Under the pieces are notes generated by a model. That model had not been told where the DNA came from. It searched no databases and worked only from the letters and a program-made list of their open reading frames with translations. From UBA11524 sp034104265 (GTDB lineage: Bacteria; Bacillota; Clostridia; Christensenellales; Aristaeellaceae): a stretch of 64,000 nucleotides of DNA. This document shows positions 18,628-26,809 of the stretch, piece by piece (the first letter of the stretch is position 1; every line of letters begins with the position of its first letter). The stretch spans positions 15,725 to 79,724 of the forward strand of contig JAXEEE010000144.1 in assembly GCA_034104265.1 (NCBI GenBank). The letters run 5' to 3'. Made by a program: the position numbers and the translations under genes.

Positions 18628-19522
18628 AGCGCTGTACGGCATCGTTCCCGCGCTGATCACCCCGCTGAACCAGGATCGCACCCTGGACGTGGCCAGCCTG
18701 GAGCGGCTGATTGAGCATCTGCTGGCAGGCGGGGTGCACGGCATCTTCGCCGCAGGCATGACCGGCGAGGGCGCGGCGCTGCCCCCGGACATGCTCCGCC
18801 AGCTGATCCGCGAATGCGCCAGGATCATCCACGGCCGGGTTCCCCTGTGCGCCGGCGTGCTGGAAAGCAGCGCCCGCAGAACCATCGAGACAGCCCTGCA
18901 GCTGGCCGACGCAGGCGCGGACATGCTCAGCACCACCGTACCCTATGCCCCGCCCGTGCCGGAGCAGGAGGAAATCCTTGCGCACTTTGACCTGATCTGC
19001 CGCAGGGTGGACATGCCCTGGATGGTGTACGGCAACGCTGGATGCATGACCAGCATCCAGCCGGACACCATGGGCCAGCTGGCCCGCCTGCCCGGCATTT
19101 GCGCCATCAAGGACACCCGCCCGGACTTTGAGGGGCACCTGAAGAACATCATGGCCGTGCGCGGTGGCCATGCCGCGCTGCTCTCCGGCGGGGAGTACCT
19201 GGTGGGCCCCGGTATGCTCTTCGGCGCGGACGGCAACATTTCCGGCGCGACCAACCTGTTCCCCCGTCTGTTCCGCAGCCTGTATGACGCGGCGAAGCAG
19301 GGCGATGCCGCTGCCGTTGCCGCCTGCAGCGAGCGCATTGCCCGGATTCATGCCATGACCGCCCTGCCCGGCGCATGCTGGCTGGCGGTATTCAAGTACG
19401 CGGGCAGCTGCATGGGCCTGATGCAGCCCTGGTGCTGCCGTCCTGCCCAGCCCCTGACGCCCCGGCAGGCCAGCGTCGTCCGCCGGATGCTGGCGGAGCT
19501 GGACGAGCCCATACCCGACTGA
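18620..19522 (+). CDS. DapA-family aldolase/lyase (dihydrodipicolinate synthase-like)
   Basis: 300 aa, full family length. The active site is intact: GMTGEGA loop (46-52), Tyr137 in MVYGN and Schiff-base Lys164 in AIKDT. Family members condense or cleave pyruvate with aldehydes, and paralogues in catabolic operons are usually 2-keto-3-deoxy-acid aldolases or N-acetylneuraminate lyases rather than lysine-biosynthetic DapA. I start at ATG 18620 after GAGAGG; an in-frame upstream codon at 18572 is inside the preceding gene. The operon context with HpaI aldolase and a sugar transporter supports a catabolic role. Confidence 0.85.
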   Translation: MNKALYGIVPALITPLNQDRTLDVASLERLIEHLLAGGVHGIFAAGMTGEGAALPPDMLRQLIRECARIIHGRVPLCAGVLESSARRTIETALQLADAGADMLSTTVPYAPPVPEQEEILAHFDLICRRVDMPWMVYGNAGCMTSIQPDTMGQLARLPGICAIKDTRPDFEGHLKNIMAVRGGHAALLSGGEYLVGPGMLFGADGNISGATNLFPRLFRSLYDAAKQGDAAAVAACSERIARIHAMTALPGACWLAVFKYAGSCMGLMQPWCCRPAQPLTPRQASVVRRMLAELDEPIPD

Positions 19523-19976
19523 CGGACGTCCGGTGCGTGTCCCATGCGACCCGCAAAAAAACGGCACAGGCCGCACCCCGGGTTCCCCATGGCGGAGGAG
19601 TCTTCCTGACAGGAGGCTCCTCCGCTTGGCTTATCCATACGAGACATTCATTTGTTTCAGAAACTTGCCGTCGGCAGACTGCCAACGAAAATCGGCGACA
19701 TGACACCGAGGGAGGCTGTAAGACCGACCAAGTGGATGCAATGCCTGCATTGCGCCGCTGTCGTCTCGACGCACAAAGTGTGTCGAGACCGAATAGCGCG
19801 AGCGGCCGGGAGGAGGGTTTTGCCCTCCGGCCAGCGCGTGCGTGCAAAACTCAAAAAGTGGCCGCCGGGCCACTTTTTTGACGCGCCTCGCGCGCACCTG
19901 TCCTGCTCCCAGGCATACCCTGTCACTGACGGCAGGTCGCAGCCACAGGCGAACCTGCCGGGGAAGGAAGTGAAGC
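19523..19976. other. 454-nt intergenic region with a hairpin array
   Basis: No convincing gene. It begins with the palindrome CGGACGTCCG (19523-19532), then carries a series of stem-loops: a 9-bp perfect stem at 19592-19625, GCAATG/CATTGC at 19738-19753, GTCTCGAC/GTCGAGAC at 19763-19789, a GC-rich stem at about 19799-19836, and a terminator at 19853-19879. Low coding signal and dense inverted repeats suggest a structured RNA or dispersed intergenic repeat. No known riboswitch consensus was recognised. Confidence 0.6.
19853..19879. terminator. Bidirectional rho-independent terminator
   Basis: AAAAAGTGGCC pairs with GGCCACTTTTTT around a 3-4 nt loop. Both strands end in a U-tract, so it can stop transcription from either side. 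It closes the hairpin array upstream of the ABC transporter genes. Confidence 0.85.
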
Positions 19977-20765
19977 ATGCCCGACCTTGCCTACCTCCGT
20001 GTGCAGGCCGTCACCCGGACGTTCCAGAGCGGCGCAGGCAGTGTGACGGCCATCCGGGACGTGAGCTTTGGGGTGCGGCGGGGAGCGTTCCTGTCGATCC
20101 TCGGGCCCAGCGGCTGCGGCAAATCCACGCTGTTCAACCTGATCGCTGGCCTCCTGACCCCTACATCCGGCGACGTGACCATCGGCGGGGCGTCCGTGGT
20201 GAACAGGCCCGGGCAGGTAGGCTATATGCTGCAAAAGGATCTGCTTCTCCCCTGGCGCACCATTGAGGACAACATCACCCTGGGGCAGACGCTGCGGGGC
20301 GTATCCCGGCGGGAGGCCCTTGCCCAGGCCGCGCCGCTGATCCAGCGCTGCGGCCTGCACGGCTTTGAGCAGAGCCGTCCCAGCCAGCTCTCCGGCGGTA
20401 TGCGCCAGCGGGCGGCGCTGCTGCGCACGCTGCTCACCGGCAAGGAGGTGCTCCTGCTGGACGAACCCTTCGGTGCGCTGGACGCCATCACACGGCTGCA
20501 GCTGCAGCTGCTTTTGACGGATATCTGGCAGGAGCTGCGCAAGACCATTCTGTTCGTGACCCATGATGTGGACGAGGCGCTGCTGCTCTCCGATGAGATT
20601 CTGCTGCTGACCGCCCGTCCCGGACGGGTGCTTGACCGCATCACCGTGCCCATGCCTCGTCCCCGCACCCCCGCCATGCTGGCCGACCCCGCCGTCGCCG
20701 CCCGGAAGGCGGACATCATGGCCTTGCTGTGGAAGGAGGTTGGCGATCATGACCAGGCTGAATGA
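19977..20765 (+). CDS. NitT/TauT-type ABC transporter ATP-binding protein
   Basis: 262 aa ATPase. Walker A GPSGCGKST, Q-loop MLQKDLLLPW, signature LSGGMRQR, Walker B LLLDEPFGALD and H-loop VTHDVDEA are all present, with the Q-loop and DEPFGALD wording typical of SsuB/TauB/NrtD. The ATG follows GGAAGGAAG. The permease gene overlaps its 3' end by 17 nt. The substrate (sulfonate, nitrate, pyrimidine precursor or other) cannot be deduced, because no enzyme genes accompany the transporter. Confidence 0.9.
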   Translation: MPDLAYLRVQAVTRTFQSGAGSVTAIRDVSFGVRRGAFLSILGPSGCGKSTLFNLIAGLLTPTSGDVTIGGASVVNRPGQVGYMLQKDLLLPWRTIEDNITLGQTLRGVSRREALAQAAPLIQRCGLHGFEQSRPSQLSGGMRQRAALLRTLLTGKEVLLLDEPFGALDAITRLQLQLLLTDIWQELRKTILFVTHDVDEALLLSDEILLLTARPGRVLDRITVPMPRPRTPAMLADPAVAARKADIMALLWKEVGDHDQAE

Positions 20766-21576
20766 GCCTGCCACCGGTGTGAGCGAGGCCCGCGCGCCGG
20801 AAAGGCGGATCATCCGCCTGTGGCGGTGGGGGCTGCTCATCACGCTGATTCTCCTGTGGGAGGCGGGATCAAGGCTGGGCTGGCTGGACGCGTACTTCTT
20901 CTCCAGCCCCACGGAGATTGTGCACACCGCCCTGGTCAAAGGACGCACCGGCGGCCTGGGCCGGGACATCCTGTACACGGGCATGTCCACGCTGCTGGGC
21001 TTTGTGCTGGGGACGGTGATCGGCTCACTGGTGGGGCTGCTCTTCTGGTTCTCCCGGCGGACGGCGATGGTAGCGGAGCCCTGGCTGGTGGTGCTCAACG
21101 CCCTGCCCAAGCTGGCCCTGGCCCCGGTGCTGGTGATTCTCTTCGGCATCGGCTTCTCCAGCAAGGTGGTGCTGGCCTTCCTGATGACAGTGGTGACGGC
21201 AGCCATTTCCGCCTGGAGCGGCGTGAAGGCCGTGGATCCTGCGCTGACTACGCTCCTGTACTCCCTGGGCGCGCGGAAGCTGCAGGTGTTCCTCCACCTG
21301 GTGGTACCCTCCGCCATGCCCTGGATGATCTCCGGCCTGCGGGTGAACATCGCCCTGTCCATGGCGGGGGCCATCGTGGGCGAATTCATCGCATCAGACA
21401 GGGGGCTGGGGCGTATGATTGTTTACGCCGGCACCACCTTCGACCTGAAGCTGGTCTGGGTGGGTGTGGTGGTGCTGTCCGTGCTGTCGGTGCTGATGTA
21501 CCTGGGGGTGGTGGGGCTGGAGAAGCTCCTTGCCCGCCGCTGGTCCGACGGCCAGGACGCATCCGGCCGGCCCTGA
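20749..21576 (+). CDS. NitT/TauT-type ABC transporter permease
   Basis: About 275 aa, six membrane segments, with the permease loop ALTTLLYSLGARKLQVFLHL and GEFIASDRGLGRMI typical of SsuC/TauC. The start at 20749 follows GGAAGGAGG (20731-20739) and overlaps the ATPase gene. An upstream in-frame codon at 20632 is rejected because it lies deep inside the ATPase gene. Confidence 0.88.
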   Translation: MTRLNEPATGVSEARAPERRIIRLWRWGLLITLILLWEAGSRLGWLDAYFFSSPTEIVHTALVKGRTGGLGRDILYTGMSTLLGFVLGTVIGSLVGLLFWFSRRTAMVAEPWLVVLNALPKLALAPVLVILFGIGFSSKVVLAFLMTVVTAAISAWSGVKAVDPALTTLLYSLGARKLQVFLHLVVPSAMPWMISGLRVNIALSMAGAIVGEFIASDRGLGRMIVYAGTTFDLKLVWVGVVVLSVLSVLMYLGVVGLEKLLARRWSDGQDASGRP

Positions 21577-21612
21577 TCCCTTCCCCCATCAACCCAAAGG
21601 AGGATGATGCCC

Positions 21613-22623
21613 ATGAAGCGTATCCTTGCCCTGACGCTGACAGCCCTGCTGCTCCTTTCACCCCTGACCGGCCTGGCGGAAGCGGAGCCGCTGCGCAAGC
21701 TCACCGTGGCCGAGCCGGTGCATCTCATCGGCTACCTGCCCCTGTACGTGGCCATCCACGAGGGCTACTTCGCCGAGGAGGGTCTGGAGGTGCAGGTGGT
21801 GCAGGCTACCGGCGGCGCGCACGTGACCGCCGTGGTGTCCGGCGACGCCTTCGCCGTTATCGGCGGCGTGGACAGCAATTGCCTGGCCAACCGGGGCAAC
21901 AGCGATCCCGTCATTGCCATCTGCAACTGTGTCAACCGGGCCAACGTGTACCTCTTCGCCCGCACGGGGCTGGCCCCGGCTTCCTCCTCGGACGAGGACA
22001 TGGCGGCCTTCCTCAAAGGCAAAACCATTGTGGCCGGACGCTACGGCGGCTCGCCCAACGTGCTGACCCGTTATCTGCTCAAGCAGGTGGGCCTTGACCC
22101 CGACCAGGATGTGACCCTGGTGGAGAACGCCGACGCCTCCACCGTGACCGCCATGCTGCAGCACGGCCAGGGCGACATCGGCAACGGCGGCGAGCCGCAG
22201 ATCATGGAGGGCGTGACGGCTGGCATCTGGTCGGAGCCCTTCGTGAAGTTCCCTGACCTGGGGGACTATGCCTACTCCGTCATCGGCGTGAAGCAGTCCA
22301 CCATCGAAGGCGATCCCGACACCTGTCTGCGGTTTGTCCGCGCGCTGATGCGGGCTTTGGCGGCCGTGCAGGAGGATCACACCATGGCAGCCCGGGTGCT
22401 GGAGAAGGAGTTCCCCACCCTGACGGAGGAAGGCCGGCAGGCAGCGCTTGACCGGGCCTATGAGGATCGGCTGTGGAGCCCCGACGGCGTGATCAGCCAG
22501 GCGGCGGTGGACACGCTGATGGAGGTCATCATCGCCTCGGGCCTGTACGACGGAACCTACACCTATGACGGGCTGGTCGACATGCGCTTTGTTCAGCATG
22601 TGAACGAGGAATTCGGGGAATAA
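21613..22623 (+). CDS. NitT/TauT-type ABC transporter substrate-binding protein
   Basis: About 336 aa exported binding protein of the NMT1/SsuA-like family. The start at 21613 lies 9 nt after AAAGGAGG; the two ATG codons at 21604 and 21607 are too close to that site. The signal peptide ends near GLAEAEP. The mature N-terminus (EPVHLIGYLPLYVAIHEGYF) and the GG-AHVTAVVSGDAF segment are family hallmarks. It supplies substrate to the preceding permease and ATPase. A terminator follows. Confidence 0.88.
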   Translation: MKRILALTLTALLLLSPLTGLAEAEPLRKLTVAEPVHLIGYLPLYVAIHEGYFAEEGLEVQVVQATGGAHVTAVVSGDAFAVIGGVDSNCLANRGNSDPVIAICNCVNRANVYLFARTGLAPASSSDEDMAAFLKGKTIVAGRYGGSPNVLTRYLLKQVGLDPDQDVTLVENADASTVTAMLQHGQGDIGNGGEPQIMEGVTAGIWSEPFVKFPDLGDYAYSVIGVKQSTIEGDPDTCLRFVRALMRALAAVQEDHTMAARVLEKEFPTLTEEGRQAALDRAYEDRLWSPDGVISQAAVDTLMEVIIASGLYDGTYTYDGLVDMRFVQHVNEEFGE

Positions 22624-22629
22624 GCCAAA

Positions 22630-22665
22630 GGCCGCCGTGATGTACTAGGCACGGCGGCCTTTTTC
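22630..22665 (+). terminator. Rho-independent terminator
   Basis: GGCCGCCGTG (22630-22639) pairs perfectly with CACGGCGGCC (22650-22659) followed by TTTTT. It ends the NitT/TauT transporter operon. Confidence 0.9.
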
Positions 22666-22704
22666 CCCGGAGGAAAAAACTTCGCCCTTTTTCCAAATTA
22701 GCAC

Positions 22705-22733
22705 TTGCATTTCTCCGCAGGCTGTGCTATAAT
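22705..22733 (+). promoter_or_regulatory. Sigma-A promoter for tRNA-Val
   Basis: TTGCAT (22705-22710), 17-bp spacer, TATAAT (22728-22733), about 20 bp before the mature tRNA 5' end. Confidence 0.85.
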
Positions 22734-22753
22734 ATCATCCGTTGACACCGCAT

Positions 22754-22827
22754 GGGATTATAGCTCAGTTGGTTAGAGCGCCACGTTGACATCGTGGAGG
22801 TCAGAGGTTCGAGCCCTCCTAATCCCA
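22754..22827 (+). tRNA. tRNA-Val (anticodon GAC)
   Basis: A full cloverleaf can be drawn. The acceptor stem is GGGATTA/TAATCCC, the D arm GCTC/GAGC, and the anticodon stem CCACG/CGTGG around the loop TTGACAT, so the anticodon is GAC (Val). The T arm is AGAGG-TTCGAGC-CCTCC, whose first pair is an A-C mismatch. The discriminator is A. The 3' CCA is not encoded (ACT follows), so it must be added enzymatically. Confidence 0.93.
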
Positions 22828-22833
22828 CTTTCG

Positions 22834-22870
22834 CCGCAAGTTCTGTACAGCAGGGACTTGCGGTTTTTTT
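22834..22870 (+). terminator. Terminator after tRNA-Val
   Basis: CCGCAAG (22834-22840) pairs with CTTGCGG (22857-22863), followed by a run of seven T. Confidence 0.88.
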
Positions 22871-22920
22871 GTTGTCATGAAAGAATTCGCATATTTTCAT
22901 TGTATTGTACGGTTTGTTAC

Positions 22921-22949
22921 TTGACCAGAGGAGATAAAACAGCTACAAT
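22921..22949 (+). promoter_or_regulatory. Sigma-A promoter for the response regulator/kinase pair
   Basis: TTGACC (22921-22926), 17-bp spacer, TACAAT (22944-22949). It implies a leader of about 220 nt before the response regulator start at 23174. I see no gene in the rest of the 22871-23173 stretch. Confidence 0.8.
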
Positions 22950-23173
22950 ACCATCATCCGGGGAATACGATCTGGAAGCATCGCAGGGATCCACGTCATT
23001 CGTTTATTGCCTGAAACAGATGGGCCGGGGTTTGCGGGGGTATTCTTCCGCGCCCGCTGTGCTGCCGCGCGGTTTGTCAGGAACATTGTCATCCTGGCGG
23101 AGCAGGCAGCCCGCCGTTGACTCATGGCCCGGGATGATGATCCGATTGGTTGCGTCCGAAAGGAGCCGTACCG

Positions 23174-23953
23174 ATGAAGCTGCTGTTTGTTGAGGATGAG
23201 TTCTATACGCGCAACGGAATACTGCAGAGCATTGACTGGGCCGGGCTTGGCATTGATCAGGTGGAATGCGCCAGCAACGGCCGGGAAGGCCTGGAGAAGC
23301 TGTCGCTGTGCCCCGATATTCTGCTGACGGATATCCGCATGCCCTATGTGACGGGCCTGGACATCGCCAAGGAGCTCAAGCAGAACGATCCGGACGCGGA
23401 GGTCATTATCCTGAGCAGCTATTCCGACAAGGAGTACCTGTTCACCGCCATCTCCCTGTCCGTGGTGTCCTACATTGAGAAGCCAGTTCAGCTGCCTGAA
23501 TTGATCCAGGCGCTGACGCAGGCCGTGGGCCGGCGCAGGGAGCTGCAGATGCTCCGCCAGCTTGTCCGTAAGCCCGCATTCTCCTCCCTGCCCGACGGGG
23601 ACAATCCTTCCTACCGCCATTCCACGCGCATGGCCCTGCAGCTGATCAGCCAGCGCTTCTCCGAGGAGCAGTTCAACGTCAACACCCTGGCCGAGGAGCT
23701 TCATATGACCCCCGTTTACCTGACCACCAGCTTCCGGGAGGATACGGGGCGCACCATCAAGAGGGTGCTGACCGACGTGCGCATCGAGGCGGCGAGGCAG
23801 TACCTGGCAACCACCAATCTCTCCATCGGCGAGATCGCCCACCAGACGGGCTACGGCAGCGCGAATTATTTCTCCAAGGTGTTCCGGCAGGAAACCGGCG
23901 CATCGCCCAATGAATACCGCGCCCAGCCCGGCAGGCAGGGGGATCCGGCATGA
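23174..23953 (+). CDS. Response regulator, REC plus AraC-type DNA-binding domain
   Basis: 259 aa, the compact YesN-type. The receiver domain (1-120) has phosphoacceptor D53 in LLTDIRMP and switch lysine in IEKP. The AraC-type helix-turn-helix pair occupies about 155-255, ending FRQETGASPNEYRAQ. ATG 23174 follows AAAGGAG. The stop overlaps the kinase start (ATGA). It is likely the activator of the adjacent LplB/YtcP/LplA-like transporter and GH2 genes. Confidence 0.92.
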   Translation: MKLLFVEDEFYTRNGILQSIDWAGLGIDQVECASNGREGLEKLSLCPDILLTDIRMPYVTGLDIAKELKQNDPDAEVIILSSYSDKEYLFTAISLSVVSYIEKPVQLPELIQALTQAVGRRRELQMLRQLVRKPAFSSLPDGDNPSYRHSTRMALQLISQRFSEEQFNVNTLAEELHMTPVYLTTSFREDTGRTIKRVLTDVRIEAARQYLATTNLSIGEIAHQTGYGSANYFSKVFRQETGASPNEYRAQPGRQGDPA

Positions 23954-25707
23954 GCAGCATCCTGGCCCGGTTCCGCAACAGCTCCATCCGCATCAAATAC
24001 CTCCTGGCGGTGGCGGTGCTGGTTCTTACCATGTCCGTGTGCTGCCTGTACATCTTTTCCCACACCTTCAGCAATACCTACGCCACCATCGAGGCCACCA
24101 CCCGCTCGGAATTCCAGAGCCGGTTCTCCGAGCTGGAGCGCTTTGAGGATCGGCTGAATCATCTGGCCACGCTGTTCCAGAGCGATTCCACCATCATCGG
24201 CATGCTGGCGGGGTCGCAGAGCTACTCCGCCCAGGATTATCAGCATGCCCGGCAGGATCTGCTGCCCAAGCTGTACTCCATGCTGGACGGCTCGGACGAT
24301 TACTTCTGCCGCCTGTACGTGGATTCCGCGCTGGATCTGTCCGACCACAGCTCCCGCCTGCTGATGCTCAACAACGTGCTGGATCAGCCCTGGGCCATGG
24401 AAGCCATGGAGGGCTGGGGCTGGCGCAGGTTCTACTCCGCCCAGGCGCTGGAGGCGGAGGATCCCGCGTTGATCGTGCCCATCCGCCGCCTGGACGACTA
24501 CCCTACCCTGGTGGCCATCCTGCGCATCGACATCCGGCAGCAGGCCCTTCAGCGGATGCTGGCGCTGCCGGAGAACAGCGACTACATGCTGTGCTACCTG
24601 GAGACGGCGGAGGGCGAATGCATCGCCGCCACGGGGGATGTGATCAGCTTCGCCGGGGAGCTGGCGGATCCCGAGGCCACCGGTTTTCAGTCCTATGAGC
24701 TGAATGAAATCCGGCGGGGCCGGGACACGGTATTCTTCCAGCGGCTGGAGCGTTCGGGCTGGCGGCTGGTGACGGTTTTGCAGCATCAGCCGCTGATGGC
24801 CAGCATCGTGGAACAGTTTTCCTTTACGTTCCTGTTCGCCGTCGGGCTTTTGACGGCGGGCATGCTGTGCTCGCTGCCGCTCTTGTGGCACACCACCGCG
24901 CGGATCCGGCGGTTCTATGAGCATGTGCGCGCCGCCAATCAGCAGACCGACGGCCTGCACATCACCCCGGAGCGCCTGACGCCCCAGGCGGAGGACGAGA
25001 TCGGCATCCTGGCCCGGGAGTATAACGCCATGCTGGACCGCATCGACAGCCTGATCCAGGAGCAGAACCAGAGCCGTGAGGAACGGCGGCAGCTGGAGAT
25101 CTCCGCCCTGCAGGCGCAGATCAAGCCCCACTTCCTCTACAACACCCTGGAGGCCATTGCCTGGATGGCCCGGCTGAACCAGCCGGAAAAGGTGGAAAGC
25201 ACCGTCTACAACCTGACCCGCTTCTACCGGCTGTGCCTGAGCCGCGGCGCGGACGTGCTGCCCCTGGACAAGGAGCTGGAGATCGTTCGGCACTACTTCG
25301 CCATTGCCTCCAGCCGCTATGAATCCAAGTACACGCTGCTGACGGACGTGGACGACAGCGTCCTCACCCTGGAGCTGCCGAAGATCACCCTGCAGCCCCT
25401 GGTGGAGAACGCGCTGATGCACGGCCTGCTGGAATCCGGCAAGGAGGAGGGCGAGGTGCGTCTGTACACCCGGCGCAGCGAGGATGGCCAGTGGCAGCTG
25501 TGCGTGGCGGACACGGGTGCCCACTTCCCCGCCGAGCGGTGGGAGCAGGTCATGAGCGGCCCCGCGGATATGTCCGGCGGCGGGGAGGGCTACGGTCTTC
25601 GCAATGTGGAGAAACGGCTGTGCCTGTTCTTTGACCTGGAGCGCGCATTGCAGCTTGAATACGGCCAGGACGGTCTGACGATCCTGGTTGTCCCCCTGTC
25701 GCGGTAA
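23950..25707 (+). CDS. YesM-type sensor histidine kinase
   Basis: 585 aa. Membrane segments lie at about 18-38 and 290-310 with a 250-residue extracytoplasmic sensor between them, then HAMP, then the His_kinase domain with H394 in KPHFLYNTLE. The ATPase domain has the N box ENALMHG and GYGLRNV, but the G1 box reads VADTGAHFP instead of the usual DNGxGM, and lacks the second Gly. It is coupled to the response regulator gene and partners with it. Confidence 0.9.
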   Translation: MSSILARFRNSSIRIKYLLAVAVLVLTMSVCCLYIFSHTFSNTYATIEATTRSEFQSRFSELERFEDRLNHLATLFQSDSTIIGMLAGSQSYSAQDYQHARQDLLPKLYSMLDGSDDYFCRLYVDSALDLSDHSSRLLMLNNVLDQPWAMEAMEGWGWRRFYSAQALEAEDPALIVPIRRLDDYPTLVAILRIDIRQQALQRMLALPENSDYMLCYLETAEGECIAATGDVISFAGELADPEATGFQSYELNEIRRGRDTVFFQRLERSGWRLVTVLQHQPLMASIVEQFSFTFLFAVGLLTAGMLCSLPLLWHTTARIRRFYEHVRAANQQTDGLHITPERLTPQAEDEIGILAREYNAMLDRIDSLIQEQNQSREERRQLEISALQAQIKPHFLYNTLEAIAWMARLNQPEKVESTVYNLTRFYRLCLSRGADVLPLDKELEIVRHYFAIASSRYESKYTLLTDVDDSVLTLELPKITLQPLVENALMHGLLESGKEEGEVRLYTRRSEDGQWQLCVADTGAHFPAERWEQVMSGPADMSGGGEGYGLRNVEKRLCLFFDLERALQLEYGQDGLTILVVPLSR

Positions 25708-25723
25708 CGCGCAGGGGCTTTTT
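25692..25723 (+). terminator. Terminator overlapping the kinase stop codon
   Basis: CCCCTGTCGCG pairs with CGCGCAGGGG around GTAA (the stop codon lies in the loop), with one unpaired base, and is followed by CTTTTT. Confidence 0.75.
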
Positions 25724-25837
25724 CATGTACAATACGGAAGAAAATTACCCTTTTTCTTTGGTTTTTGATCTTTCTGGGACATCCTTGCCCATGATACAAT
25801 ATCCGTAGAAGAAAATTGGAGAGAGGGTGCCTGCCCC

Positions 25838-26797
25838 ATGACGACTGTCGAACGTACAGTTCAGCCTGATCTGCGCAAGCGAAAGCACGGCTTTTTGTAC
25901 AACCTGAAAAAGCACTGGCTGCTCTTCCTCATGCTGGTGCCGGCGGTGGCGTATGTGCTGGTGTTCAGCTACGCGCCCATGACCGGCCTGATCCTGGCCT
26001 TCAAGCGCTACCAGTACAAGGGCGGCATCTATCTGTCCCCCTGGAACGGCGTGCAGAACTTTGAGGCCCTGATGATCTCCGGCAAGCTGGGCATGGCCAC
26101 CCGCAATACCCTCTTGTACAACATCGCCTTCATCCTGCTGGGCGTGGTGTTCGAGATGGGCAGCGCCATCCTGCTCAACGAGATTGTGTTCAAGCGCTTC
26201 AAGAAGGTCACCCAGACGCTGATGTTCCTGCCCTACTTCATCAGCTGGGTGGTGGTCAGCGCCATCATGTACAACGTGTTCAACTACGAGCGCGGCGTTG
26301 TGAACAACGTGATGACCGCCCTGGGCATGAACCCCTTCGACCTGTACAACACGCCCACGGCCTGGCCCATCGTGCTGGTGATGCTCAAGCTGTGGAAGTC
26401 CACGGGCTACGGCTCGGTGGTGTACCTGGCGGCCATCACGGGGCTGGATCAGGAGATCTTCGAGGCAGCCACCATCGACGGCGCCAGCGCGTGGCAGAAG
26501 GTGCGCCACATCACCATCCCCATGCTGATTCCCACGATGATGATCCTGGTGCTGCTGGGCATCGGCAACATCTTCCGCGGCGATTTCGGCCTGTTCTACC
26601 AGACGGTCAAGAGCAGCGCCATTCTGCAGCCCTACACCGAGGTCATCGACACCTACGTGTTCAAGCTGCTGATCAACGACGGCAACATCGGCGTGTCCGC
26701 GGCGGCGGGCCTGTACCAGAGCGTGCTGTGCTTTGTGACCATCAGCGTCTGCAACTACCTGGTCAAGCGCGTGCAGCCTGACTATGCGCTGTATTAA
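25838..26797 (+). CDS. ABC transporter permease, LplB-like
   Basis: 319 aa with six membrane segments. LplB/YtcP-family features include the early WLLFLMLVPAVAYVLVFSYAPM segment region, GLILAFKRYQYKGGI, and the EAA loop EAATIDGASAWQKVRHI. It starts at ATG 25838 after GGAGAGAGG. This subfamily imports oligosaccharides from complex polysaccharides in Firmicutes and uses a shared ATPase, as no ATPase gene is present. It is co-transcribed with the next permease and a binding protein. Confidence 0.88.
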   Translation: MTTVERTVQPDLRKRKHGFLYNLKKHWLLFLMLVPAVAYVLVFSYAPMTGLILAFKRYQYKGGIYLSPWNGVQNFEALMISGKLGMATRNTLLYNIAFILLGVVFEMGSAILLNEIVFKRFKKVTQTLMFLPYFISWVVVSAIMYNVFNYERGVVNNVMTALGMNPFDLYNTPTAWPIVLVMLKLWKSTGYGSVVYLAAITGLDQEIFEAATIDGASAWQKVRHITIPMLIPTMMILVLLGIGNIFRGDFGLFYQTVKSSAILQPYTEVIDTYVFKLLINDGNIGVSAAAGLYQSVLCFVTISVCNYLVKRVQPDYALY

Positions 26798-26809
26798 GGA
26801 GGTGCCAGG

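Noticed and set aside
19523..19976. A riboswitch (for example TPP) in front of the NitT/TauT transporter
   Set aside because: The hairpins are present, but no TPP-type conserved loop or other known riboswitch core could be found, so it is listed only as a structured region.
22786..23193. A plus-strand frame of 135 codons starting inside tRNA-Val
   Set aside because: It begins in the tRNA, crosses the terminator and promoter, and has no ribosome site or family features.
25720..25830. Imperfect direct repeat TACAAT...GAAGAAAATT
   Set aside because: The two copies (from about 25729 and 25795) differ in spacing; they are probably chance similarity of A-rich promoter sequence.
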